Shown here piece by piece: positions 17,423-24,580 of a DNA stretch of 64,000 nt. Both the position numbers and the translations under genes were made by a program. The DNA is from Pseudomonadota bacterium (lineage in GTDB: Bacteria; Pseudomonadota; Alphaproteobacteria; Reyranellales; Reyranellaceae): the NCBI GenBank assembly GCA_020160955.1, contig JAIUOX010000002.1, positions 1 to 64,000 of the forward strand, read 5' to 3'. The first letter of the stretch is position 1. Every line of letters starts with the position of its first letter. The notes below the pieces were generated by a model, which was not told where the DNA came from, searched no databases, and saw only the letters and a program-made list of their open reading frames with translations.

Positions 17423-18183
17423 TGCTGCCCGCGCTGCCTCCCGATGCCGACACCCGCTCGATCACCGAGCGGCTGAACCGGCTGATCCGCGAGTTCAATC
17501 GCGGCGAGCAGGACCTGTTCGCGCCGATCTCGGCGCCCGACACCGGCACCGCCGACGCCCATGCCATCGCGCCGGTTCCCGGCATCGGGCGGTACCTCGT
17601 CCACCAGGTCTTCGCCTTCAAGGCGGCCCGGGCCAACGCCACGCCGGCGCCGACGCTGGCGGTCAACGGGCTGGCGGCCGGCACAATCGTCCTGCCCAGC
17701 GGCGACCCGCTGGTGGCGGGCGACATCGCCGCCGACGGCACGACGACGGTCTCGGTGGCGTCGGTCGAGGACGAGGCGCCGACCTTCCACCTGATGAACC
17801 CGCAGGCCTCGGCGCTCGCCTACGCCGACTCGGTGGGCACCGCCGCCCGCGCCTATGCCGACACGATCGGCGACGCCGCGCGCGCCCATGCCGCGCGCCT
17901 CGGCGTGCGCGCGTGGGCGAACTGGACCGGCGGCACGACGACGATCGGCGCGTCCTTCAACGTGTCGTCGATCACCCGCCTGGGGGGCGGCCGGTACTAC
18001 GTGAACTTCGCCACCCCGGCGCCGTCGGTGGCCTACGTCGCGCTGGCCGCCGGCGACGGTGGACCCGGCGGTTTCACCAGCGCACGCCCCGACACCGCCG
18101 CGCGCGCCTTCGTCTACAGCGCGAACACCCTGGTCCAGGGTTACCAGGATGCCAATCCGTACAGCTTCGCAGCCTTCTGGTGA
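17419..18183 (+). CDS. putative tail fibre/tail appendage protein
   Basis: 254 residues (two adjacent ATG codons at 17419 and 17422). The N-terminal helix TRSITERLNRLIREFNRGEQD suggests a trimeric coiled coil. A beta-rich middle follows with short Ala-rich repeats (SALAYADSVGTAARAYADTIGDAARAHA), and the compact C-terminal domain ends NPYSFAAFW. This architecture fits a short fibre or receptor-binding appendage, but no named domain was recognised. Confidence 0.65.
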   Translation: MMLPALPPDADTRSITERLNRLIREFNRGEQDLFAPISAPDTGTADAHAIAPVPGIGRYLVHQVFAFKAARANATPAPTLAVNGLAAGTIVLPSGDPLVAGDIAADGTTTVSVASVEDEAPTFHLMNPQASALAYADSVGTAARAYADTIGDAARAHAARLGVRAWANWTGGTTTIGASFNVSSITRLGGGRYYVNFATPAPSVAYVALAAGDGGPGGFTSARPDTAARAFVYSANTLVQGYQDANPYSFAAFW

Positions 18184-18188
18184 GCGCC

Positions 18189-18632
18189 ATGAACGTGATT
18201 GTCTGGAGCCAGCCGGACGGCGTGCTGGCCGTCTGCATCCCGAGCGACGGCGCGGCGATCGACGAGGTCGTGGCGCGGGACGTGCCGGCCGGGGCGGCAT
18301 GGCGCGTCGTCGATCCCGCGACCTTCCCGGTCGCCATGACCGATCCGCTGTTCGACGCGGTGCGCCTGACCGGCGATGGCCGCTTCGTGGTCGATCCCGA
18401 CTCGCTGCCGGTGCCCTCCACGGTCACGCCCTACCAGCTGCGCGTCGCGCTGCGCCACGCCGGCAAGCTGCAGGCGGTCGAGGACTGGGTCGCGAAGCAG
18501 GCGCCGGAGATCCAGGACGCGTGGGAGTACGGGCTCGACCGCCCGATCGACCATCCATTGATCCGCGCCTGCGCCGCCGCGTGCGGCCTCGACCTGCCCG
18601 CGCTGTTCCGCGCCGCCGGGAGGATCCGGTGA
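18189..18632 (+). CDS. phage tail-region protein of unknown function
   Basis: 147 residues, MNVIVWSQPDGVLAVCIP onward. The second half, PYQLRVALRHAGKLQAVEDWV ... IDHPLIRACAAACGL, matches the pattern of small proteins often found after tail-fibre genes in alphaproteobacterial prophages. It starts 5 bases after the fibre gene and ends in a GTGA overlap with the GNAT-like gene. No catalytic motif seen. Confidence 0.7.
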   Translation: MNVIVWSQPDGVLAVCIPSDGAAIDEVVARDVPAGAAWRVVDPATFPVAMTDPLFDAVRLTGDGRFVVDPDSLPVPSTVTPYQLRVALRHAGKLQAVEDWVAKQAPEIQDAWEYGLDRPIDHPLIRACAAACGLDLPALFRAAGRIR

Positions 18633-19042
18633 TCGCCACCGCCATCCGGCCCGAGCACCTCGTCGCGGCCTGGCCGGAGCTCGGGCCGCTGGTCGTTCGC
18701 GCGATCCGCTTCACGCCGGACAAGCCCGACGTGTTCGCGCGCCTCGCCGACGGCAGCGCGCAGCTGTGGGCGATCCTCGAGCACGGACGGCCGATCGCCG
18801 CCATCGTCACCGAGATCACCACCGCGCCGGATCGCTGGTGCCGCCTCTGGCTGGTGGCCGGCGCGCGCGTCGCCGACTGGGTCGGCGACTTCCTCGCCCG
18901 GGTCGAGGCGTGGGCCCGCGCCTGCGGCTGCATCGGCCTGTGGGCTTCCGGGCGCGAGGGCTGGGCACGGCTCGCCCGCCGGCTCGGCTGGCGCCGCGAA
19001 GGCAGCGACGCAGGTTTTCCCCGTTGGACATGGAGGTTTTGA
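18629..19042 (+). CDS. GNAT-fold acetyltransferase-like phage protein
   Basis: 137 residues from a GTG that overlaps the previous TGA. The order of strands and helices, and the ending ACGCIGLWASGREGWARLARRLGWRR, resemble a shortened GNAT fold; the usual Q/RxxGxG/A CoA loop is not obvious. Similar small GNAT-like proteins of unknown role occur in podovirus structural operons. It could modify a virion or host protein, or be a structural adaptation of the fold. Confidence 0.55.
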   Translation: MIATAIRPEHLVAAWPELGPLVVRAIRFTPDKPDVFARLADGSAQLWAILEHGRPIAAIVTEITTAPDRWCRLWLVAGARVADWVGDFLARVEAWARACGCIGLWASGREGWARLARRLGWRREGSDAGFPRWTWRF

Positions 19043-20190
19043 TGGGTGGCAGTTCGACTCCGCAGCAGTCCTTCTCGAACAGCTCCAGCACGGCCACGTC
19101 GGGCCCCAACCCGGTGATCGGGTCGCGGCTCGAGCAGCTGACCGGCAGCCTGTGGGACTTCTACCAGCGCAATCCCACCGCGCCGGCCTACTACCCGAAC
19201 GGCACCGTCGCGCCGCAGTCGGCGCAGACGCTGGCGGCCAACAGCGCGCTGTACGACCGCGGCGTCCAGGGCATGGGGTTCGGCATCGACGCCGCCTCGA
19301 AGGGCCAACTCGCCGACACGCTCGGCGGCCGCTACCTCGACCTCGGCGGCAACCCGTACTTCCAGAAGGCCCTCGCGGTCTCGTACCAGCCGCAGGTGGC
19401 GCAGCTCACCAGCGAGATCCTGCCGGCGCTCGACGCCAAGTTCGGTGGCGCCGGGCGGACCGCCTCGGGAGCACACGTCGATTCCACGATGCGCGCGATC
19501 AACGGCCTGCAGCAGGCGCAGGCGAACGCCGCGGCGACGGCGGCGCAGACCGCCTACGACGCCGAACGCGGCCGGCAATACACCGCGATGGGCCTGCTGC
19601 CGGGCCTGCAGCAGGTCGACTACGCGAACCTCGCCGCCCAGGCGCAGGCCGGCGCCAACACCGACGCCTATGCCCAGCGCAAGCTCGACGACGCCAACGC
19701 CAAGTACAAGTACGACCAGACCGCGCAAGCCGACTGGTACACCCAGATGGCGCAGCGCCTGATCGGCATGTACCCCGGCGGCCAGACCACCGGCAGCAGC
19801 ACCACCTCGGGGTGGAGCACGCCGGCCTCGAGCGGTTCGGATGGTCTGCTGTCGGGCATCGTGTCCGGCTTTCCGGCTGGGCGCGGTGGCTTGGCATCGC
19901 CCGGCCTGATGGTGCCGCAGATCGCGCTGGCGACCTTGAGCGATCGCCGGCTGAAGAAGGACGTCGTGAAGGTCGGCCGGCTGGACGACGGCCAGCCGGT
20001 CTACCGCTACCGGCTCGCCGGCCAGCCCAACGCGCAGCTCGGCCTGATGGCGCAGGAGGTCGAGGAGCGCGATCCGTCCGCCGTCGTGACCGACCACCAC
20101 GGCATCAAGCATGTCGACTATGCCCGCGCCACCGCGCGCGCCGTTCCTCGCTCCGTTCCCCGCTCCGCTCCCACGGGAGGCCTGCTGTGA
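19042..20190 (+). CDS. virion protein with C-terminal S74 intramolecular chaperone
   Basis: 382 residues. The start at 19042 is chosen for the strong GGAGG six bases upstream; an in-frame ATG at 19030 lacks one. Residues 1-285 are Ala/Gln/Ser-rich and helical, like internal or ejected virion proteins. The C-terminal part has LSDRRLKKDVVKVG with Ser300 as the expected nucleophile, then YRYRLAGQPNAQLGLMAQEVE. This is the Peptidase_S74/ICA pattern that trimerises fibres and cuts itself off. The combination of helical body and S74 tail is less usual than a fibre shaft. Confidence 0.8.
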   Translation: MGGSSTPQQSFSNSSSTATSGPNPVIGSRLEQLTGSLWDFYQRNPTAPAYYPNGTVAPQSAQTLAANSALYDRGVQGMGFGIDAASKGQLADTLGGRYLDLGGNPYFQKALAVSYQPQVAQLTSEILPALDAKFGGAGRTASGAHVDSTMRAINGLQQAQANAAATAAQTAYDAERGRQYTAMGLLPGLQQVDYANLAAQAQAGANTDAYAQRKLDDANAKYKYDQTAQADWYTQMAQRLIGMYPGGQTTGSSTTSGWSTPASSGSDGLLSGIVSGFPAGRGGLASPGLMVPQIALATLSDRRLKKDVVKVGRLDDGQPVYRYRLAGQPNAQLGLMAQEVEERDPSAVVTDHHGIKHVDYARATARAVPRSVPRSAPTGGLL

Positions 20191-20456
20191 CCACGCCGCC
20201 GCCGATCGATCCGTTCACCGCCGAGTTGCTGACCCGCCTGGCGCAGGGCGCGTTCCACCCGCCCGCGCCGATGCCCCCGCCCGGCCTGTTGCAACCGCCA
20301 GCGGAGCGGCCGTCGGGGCTCGGCCAGCTGGCGGGGCTTGCCCTTGGCCTGCCGGTCTTGCCGGATCCACCGAGCAAGCGCCGCCGCGATTTCCTGGCCG
20401 AGGCGCCGCAGGGCATGTCGCCGGCGCTCTGGCAGATGCTGACCGGAGGATCGTGA
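20187..20456 (+). CDS. small Pro-rich phage protein
   Basis: 89 residues from a GTG in overlap with the S74 gene stop (GTGA). It is rich in Pro, Leu and Gly (FHPPAPMPPPGLLQPP), followed by a short basic stretch and the ending SPALWQMLTGGS. It could be a linker or minor virion protein. It is too short and lacks catalytic motifs for an endolysin. The TGA overlaps the holin-like ATG. Confidence 0.65.
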   Translation: MTTPPPIDPFTAELLTRLAQGAFHPPAPMPPPGLLQPPAERPSGLGQLAGLALGLPVLPDPPSKRRRDFLAEAPQGMSPALWQMLTGGS

Positions 20457-20731
20457 TGGATCCCACCCTCACCGCCGCCGGTCTCGGCCCGTGGACCCAG
20501 CTCGGCATCGTCGGCTCGGTCGTGGTCGCGCTGAGCGGCACCGTGATCCTGCTGTGGCGCGCACTGTCGCAGACGCGCGTCGAGCACATGGCCGACGTGC
20601 GCAATGCCCACGCCCAGACGCTCGACATCACGATCCGCAAGATCGAGAGCGACAACAATCTCGCCCATGCCCTCGAAGGCGTCGAGAAGGTGGTCGCCGC
20701 GGCGCTCGACGCGCTGAAGAGGTCGCCGTGA
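20456..20731 (+). CDS. holin-like small membrane protein
   Basis: 91 residues with one N-terminal transmembrane helix (about 15-36, LGIVGSVVVALSGTVILLW) and a charged helical C-terminus. Size, single membrane span, and position directly before Rz/Rz1 suggest a holin or related lysis-timing protein that perforates the inner membrane. No sequence family was recognised, so the role comes from topology and context. GTGA overlap with the Rz-like gene. Confidence 0.65.
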   Translation: MDPTLTAAGLGPWTQLGIVGSVVVALSGTVILLWRALSQTRVEHMADVRNAHAQTLDITIRKIESDNNLAHALEGVEKVVAAALDALKRSP

Positions 20732-21120
20732 CGCGCCTGCTGGCGATCGTCGCGGCGACCGCGACGGTGGCGACGGGCGCCCTGCTGTGGCGCCTGCTCG
20801 CCGCCCACGAGGCACTGGGCCGCGCCGAGGTGGCGGCCCGGCTGAACGCCGCCGCCGTGACCGCGCTGCAGGAACAGGAAGCGCGCAACCAGCGGCTCGA
20901 GGCGCGGCTCGAGCAGCTGACCGCGGCGCGCGACGCCGCAACCCGGGAGACCGTTCGTGAGATCTACATCCAGCCTTCGAGCGACGCTTGTCGCCGCTCT
21001 CCTGCCATGCGCGCTCTCGACGGCCGGCTGCGCTACCCGCCTGCCGGTGACGACGGTCGACCCGCCGCCGCCGCAACGCCTGCTCACGCCGTGCCGCCGC
21101 CCGGCGGACCGTCCCGATGA
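20728..21120 (+). CDS. Rz-like inner-membrane spanin subunit
   Basis: 130 residues from a GTG start. One N-terminal membrane anchor (VTRLLAIVAATATVATGALLW) precedes a long Arg/Glu/Ala coiled coil (about 30-80). This is the i-spanin design, which with a lipoprotein partner fuses inner and outer membranes at the last step of lysis. A second gene, the partner, is encoded in another frame inside its 3' end. The C-terminal 45 residues are low complexity, probably because that stretch is constrained by the overlapping gene. Confidence 0.75.
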   Translation: MTRLLAIVAATATVATGALLWRLLAAHEALGRAEVAARLNAAAVTALQEQEARNQRLEARLEQLTAARDAATRETVREIYIQPSSDACRRSPAMRALDGRLRYPPAGDDGRPAAAATPAHAVPPPGGPSR

Positions 21121-21247
21121 GGGCGACGACCGCGACCTCGCGGCCTGGGAGGCCGAGACGTGGCGGCGCGGCCACGACTGCGCCGACCGCGTCGACGCCT
21201 GGATCGAGTGGTGGCGGCAGCGGCCGCCGCTGAAGCCCGTGCACTAG
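20957..21247 (+). CDS. Rz1-like outer-membrane spanin lipoprotein, nested in Rz
   Basis: 96 residues in the +1 frame relative to the Rz-like gene, from GTG at 20957; the first 164 bases lie inside it. The signal sequence ends in a lipobox-like STAGC. The mature protein opens with a Pro-rich stretch (VTTVDPPPPQ), as in Rz1 proteins. Overlapping Rz/Rz1 pairs are a classical phage lysis arrangement. The lipobox residue at -3 is Thr rather than Leu, so the exact lipidation site is less certain. Confidence 0.75.
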   Translation: MRSTSSLRATLVAALLPCALSTAGCATRLPVTTVDPPPPQRLLTPCRRPADRPDEGDDRDLAAWEAETWRRGHDCADRVDAWIEWWRQRPPLKPVH

Positions 21248-21267
21248 CATCCCGAGAGGAGACCGCC

Positions 21268-22224
21268 ATGGACATCGGCGCCGCGACCTGGACCGAGAGC
21301 GACAACGCCAACATCACCGCCGCGCCGGACGGCGCGCCCGAGGGCATGGCCCCGTCGGGCGTCAACGACGTGCTGCGCGCCCACCAGGGCGCGATCAAGC
21401 GCTGGTACACCTGGTCTGTGCCGCGCCTCACCGGCGGCACCGGCGCCGCCTACACGCTGCTCTACGGCGCATCGCCGGACCAGCTGCTCGACGGCACGAC
21501 CCACCTCGTCCAGTTCCATGCCGCCAATGCCAGCGCGGCGACCCTCGCGGTCCATGCCCTCGGCACCATCCCGCTGCACTACCGCGCCGCCGGCCAGTGG
21601 CGCGCGGTGCCGCCGCTGCTGTGGGACGCCGACGATGTCTTCCACGTCGCCTACCATGCCGCGAGCGGCGCCTACCGGCTGCTTCACCTGCGCAACCGCA
21701 CCGGCGAGATCCAGGCCCATGCAGGCGCCGCCGTCCCGGCCGGCTGCCTGCCGTGCGCCGGCCAGGCCGTGTCGCGCACGCTCTACGCCGGCCTGTTCGC
21801 GACGCTGGGCACGACCTACGGGGCCGGCGACGGCGCAACCACCTTCAACCTGCCCGACCTGCGGGACCGCGTCGCGGTCGGCAAGGGCGACATGGGCGGC
21901 AGCGCGGCCGGCCGCATCACCGATGCCGTGTCGAAGCTCGATACCGCCGCGCTGGGCGCGGCGGGCGGCGCGCAAAGCAGCGCCATCGCCGTCAGCGGCT
22001 CGACCGGGGGCTCGCTGTCGGTGACGATCGGCGGCACCACCGACGGGCCCGCCGGCACCAACGGGCTGGCCGGAACCGGGGCGGGCGGCTACGCGCCCGG
22101 CCTCTACCACGTCCATGCCTTCAGCGCCGCGGGAACGACCTCGGGCACCCTCTCGGTGAACGCCACGGGGTCGGCCAGTATCGTGCCGCCGGCGCTGGTC
22201 CTGAACTACGCGATCCGCACCTGA
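21268..22224 (+). CDS. tail collar domain protein
   Basis: 318 residues, with an AGAGGAGA ribosome site. The N-terminal third is a beta-rich fibre-like part. The central segment AGCLPCAGQAVSRTLYAGLFATLG ... FNLPDLRDRVAVGKGDMGG is the phage Tail_Collar signature. The C-terminus is Gly/Ser/Thr-rich and ends with NYAIRT, typical of fibre proteins that mediate adsorption. It is the last phage gene and is followed by a hairpin and a convergent host gene. Its placement after the lysis genes is unusual but seen in some small prophages. Confidence 0.85.
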   Translation: MDIGAATWTESDNANITAAPDGAPEGMAPSGVNDVLRAHQGAIKRWYTWSVPRLTGGTGAAYTLLYGASPDQLLDGTTHLVQFHAANASAATLAVHALGTIPLHYRAAGQWRAVPPLLWDADDVFHVAYHAASGAYRLLHLRNRTGEIQAHAGAAVPAGCLPCAGQAVSRTLYAGLFATLGTTYGAGDGATTFNLPDLRDRVAVGKGDMGGSAAGRITDAVSKLDTAALGAAGGAQSSAIAVSGSTGGSLSVTIGGTTDGPAGTNGLAGTGAGGYAPGLYHVHAFSAAGTTSGTLSVNATGSASIVPPALVLNYAIRT

Positions 22225-22233
22225 GGCGCGCGA

Positions 22234-22261
22234 CCCCGACCGACGGCCCCCCCGGTCGGGG
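22234..22261. terminator. hairpin between prophage and convergent kinase gene
   Basis: CCCCGACC (22234-22241) pairs exactly with GGTCGGGG (22254-22261). The loop is 12 bases. No T run follows on either strand, so it may terminate only weakly or act with Rho. It lies in the 40-base gap between two convergent genes. Confidence 0.5.
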
Positions 22262-22264
22262 GCC

Positions 22265-24430
22265 TCAGGACAGCGCGAGATCCTCGTCGTCGAGGCGGGT
22301 GAGGCTGCGCACCAGCAGCGACGGCGGCACCGGCTTGGCGAACCGCGCGATGCCGTGGCTGTAGACTTCCGGCAGGTGGTGCAGCGGGTAGCCCGACATC
22401 ACCACGAACGGCTTGCGCCGCTCGCCCAGCAGGCGCGCGATCGGCTCGGAGGAGCCGTCCTCCAGCCGGATGTCGAGCACCGCCATGTCGCAATCGCCCT
22501 GGCCCAGCAGCTTCAGCGCCTCGTCAGCCGACGACACCGGCCCGATCACCTCGAAGCCCGCCGCCTCCAGCGACTCCTTCACTTCCAGCGCCAGCAGCGC
22601 CTCGTCCTCGGCGACGAGCACGCGGCGCCGCCGGCCCGTCCGCGCGGTGGCCTGCGGGCGGACGCTCTGCGTGATCCGCCCGAGCGGGCACCGAAGGCTC
22701 CAGTCGAGCCCGTCGGGCCGGTAGGACAGGTCGACCTCCGCCCCGAGGCTGTACTGCAGCATCGAGGTCAGCACGATCGTCCCGAAACCCTTGCGCTCCG
22801 GCGGCTCGACCGCGGGCCCACCGACCTCGCGCCAGCGCATCGACAGGCGGGGCGCCGCGCCCGCCTCGCCATCGATCTCCCAGTCGAGATCGACATGGCC
22901 GCCCGGGCACGACAGCGCGCCGTACTTGGCGGCATTGGTCGCCAGCTCGTGGATCGCCATGCCGAGCGACTGCGTCGCCAGCGCGCTGGTGAGATGCAGC
23001 GACGGCCCGGCGAGCGTCACCCGCCCATCGCGCGCCTCGGCGAAGGGCTGGAGATGGGCGCGCAGCAATTCCTCGAGATCGACGCCGGACCAGTCGTTGC
23101 GGATCAGCATGTCCTGGTTGATCGACAGCGAGCGGATGCGCGAGTCGAAGCGCTCCACGAAGTCGCCCGGGTTGCCCTCGCTGGTGTGGCGGGCGATCGT
23201 CATGACGACCGACAGCAGGTTCTTGGAGCGATGGTTGACCTCGCGCAGCAGCAGCCGGGCCCGCTCCTCGCTGCGCCGCAGCGCCTGCTCGGTGGTGCGC
23301 AGCTCGGTCGAGTCGAAGAAGTGGCAGATCACGCCCCAGCGTCCGCCGGGCAAGCGGACGCGGTGCAGTTCCCATTCGTAGGATTCGGTGGCGTCGAGGT
23401 CGTGCCGACGGTGCACGAAGCGCGGGGAGATGTACGATTCGCCGGTTTCCAGCGTGTGCCGGAAATGTCCGACGATCTCGCGCGCGACATCGTCGCTCCA
23501 CAGCACGTGCATGACGTCCGCCAGCGGCCGACCGACCAAGGGCCGGACGTTGCGAAAGGCCCCCTCCTCGGTGCGCCGCGTGGCGTGGGCGATGCGCATC
23601 GCGTCGTCGACCACGTAGAGGCCGAACGGGGAGACTTCGAGCAGCAGGCGAAAGGTCTCGTGGGCATCGCGCAGGGCCTGCTCCTGGTCGCGGCGGGCCG
23701 TGATGTCGGTCGCCGCGCCGAGCCACTCGACGATCCGGCCCTGGCCGTCGAGCAGCGGCACCGCGCGCGAATGGGTCCAGCCGACGCTGCCGTCGGCCCG
23801 CCGCACCCGGTGCTCGAGGTCGAACACCCGGCGCTCGCGGACCGCCGCCTCGATCGCCGCCTCGACCCGCGCCCGCTCCGGCTCGGGGATGTAGCGCTCG
23901 GCCCAGTCCGCGGTCGGCGCGGCGGTGCCCGCGAGAAAGCCGCCGTCGTCGAGCGCCCACATCTCGCGCCAGTCCGGGCTCATGCGATAGGTCGTCCAGG
24001 ACGTCGCGGTCACCAGGGCGCGCAGGCGCTGCTCGCCGTCGGCCAGCGCGACCGTGTCGTCGATGTCGACGATCGCGCCGCGCCACTCCGCGATGGTGCC
24101 GCCATCGTCACGGGCCGGAACGGCGTTGATCCGCACCACCCGGTGACGCCCGGCGCGCGCGCTCCACAGCCGGCCGCGCGCCGCCAGCGCGGTGCCGTCC
24201 TCGAGCGCGCGGCGCAGCGTCGCCTCGAGGTCCGCGCGATCCTCGGGATGAAAGGCCGCCAGCCAGCCACGCTCGCGGTACGTCGCCCAGGCCTGTCCGG
24301 TATAGGCCTCCCACGAAGCCTGCGGTTCGGTCACGAGTCCCGAGGGGTCGATCCACCAGGCGACCGAGACGGACGCCAGGAGGAGCAGGTCGAAGCGCTG
24401 GGGGAGTGGCGTCGCGGCCTTCCTGTTCAT
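22265..24430 (-). CDS. PAS-HWE histidine kinase fused to a receiver domain
   Basis: 721 residues, soluble. Three PAS-like sensor domains (about 25-125, 140-245, 255-370) are followed by an HWE-type kinase with REVNHRSKNLLS, phosphoacceptor His400, and the N-box AIHELATNAAKYGALS. A receiver domain follows (about 605-715) with Asp653 in AVLDIRLEDG. HWE kinases of alphaproteobacteria often sense light or redox through PAS domains, or feed the general stress response. The first PAS lacks an obvious LOV cysteine motif (NCRFLQ). The terminal receiver has no output domain, so it acts as phosphate sink or regulates the kinase. The start at ATG 24430 gives the first PAS directly; longer starts add only low-complexity residues. 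Confidence 0.9.
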   Translation of the reverse strand: MNRKAATPLPQRFDLLLLASVSVAWWIDPSGLVTEPQASWEAYTGQAWATYRERGWLAAFHPEDRADLEATLRRALEDGTALAARGRLWSARAGRHRVVRINAVPARDDGGTIAEWRGAIVDIDDTVALADGEQRLRALVTATSWTTYRMSPDWREMWALDDGGFLAGTAAPTADWAERYIPEPERARVEAAIEAAVRERRVFDLEHRVRRADGSVGWTHSRAVPLLDGQGRIVEWLGAATDITARRDQEQALRDAHETFRLLLEVSPFGLYVVDDAMRIAHATRRTEEGAFRNVRPLVGRPLADVMHVLWSDDVAREIVGHFRHTLETGESYISPRFVHRRHDLDATESYEWELHRVRLPGGRWGVICHFFDSTELRTTEQALRRSEERARLLLREVNHRSKNLLSVVMTIARHTSEGNPGDFVERFDSRIRSLSINQDMLIRNDWSGVDLEELLRAHLQPFAEARDGRVTLAGPSLHLTSALATQSLGMAIHELATNAAKYGALSCPGGHVDLDWEIDGEAGAAPRLSMRWREVGGPAVEPPERKGFGTIVLTSMLQYSLGAEVDLSYRPDGLDWSLRCPLGRITQSVRPQATARTGRRRRVLVAEDEALLALEVKESLEAAGFEVIGPVSSADEALKLLGQGDCDMAVLDIRLEDGSSEPIARLLGERRKPFVVMSGYPLHHLPEVYSHGIARFAKPVPPSLLVRSLTRLDDEDLALS

Positions 24431-24580
24431 CGAGATCCTCGCCGGGGGCGCACACTGGCAGCCGGTCCGGCCATTGGCAAAATCAAAGGCCGGCGCGGTC
24501 GTCGAGGCGCGCACGGCCGGCGCACGTGTCCGGTCCCTTGCGGGCGGGCCCGCGACCCGCCACGGGGCAAGGAATCCGGA

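Larger units (their letters stand above)
6754..22224 (+). mobile_element. compact podovirus-type prophage or domesticated phage gene block
   Basis: A leftward LexA/CI-like repressor is followed by one uninterrupted rightward operon that encodes DNA packaging, capsid, head-completion, tail and lysis proteins in typical phage order. Genes overlap by 1 to 17 bases almost throughout. No integrase, excisionase, replication, antitermination or endolysin gene is visible, and no flanking direct repeat or tRNA was seen, so the ends given are simply the first and last phage-like genes. It could be an inactivated prophage, an element using functions in trans, or a domesticated particle. The large tail-fibre and internal virion proteins of known podoviruses are also missing. 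Confidence 0.8.

Noticed and set aside
18629-20456. Endolysin encoded by one of the small unassigned phage genes
   Set aside because: None shows a lysozyme Glu-Asp/Cys-Thr pattern, an amidase zinc site or a transglycosylase motif, and the lengths (89-147 residues) are short.
6754-22224. Classical alphaproteobacterial gene transfer agent (RcGTA type)
   Set aside because: RcGTA genes are HK97/siphovirus-like with a capsid protease and long tail genes. Here the portal, scaffold and coat are of podovirus type and no capsid protease is present.
22225-22264. Right attachment site or integrase remnant after the collar gene
   Set aside because: Only a hairpin and the convergent kinase end are present; no repeat of the left boundary near 6,730-6,760 was seen.
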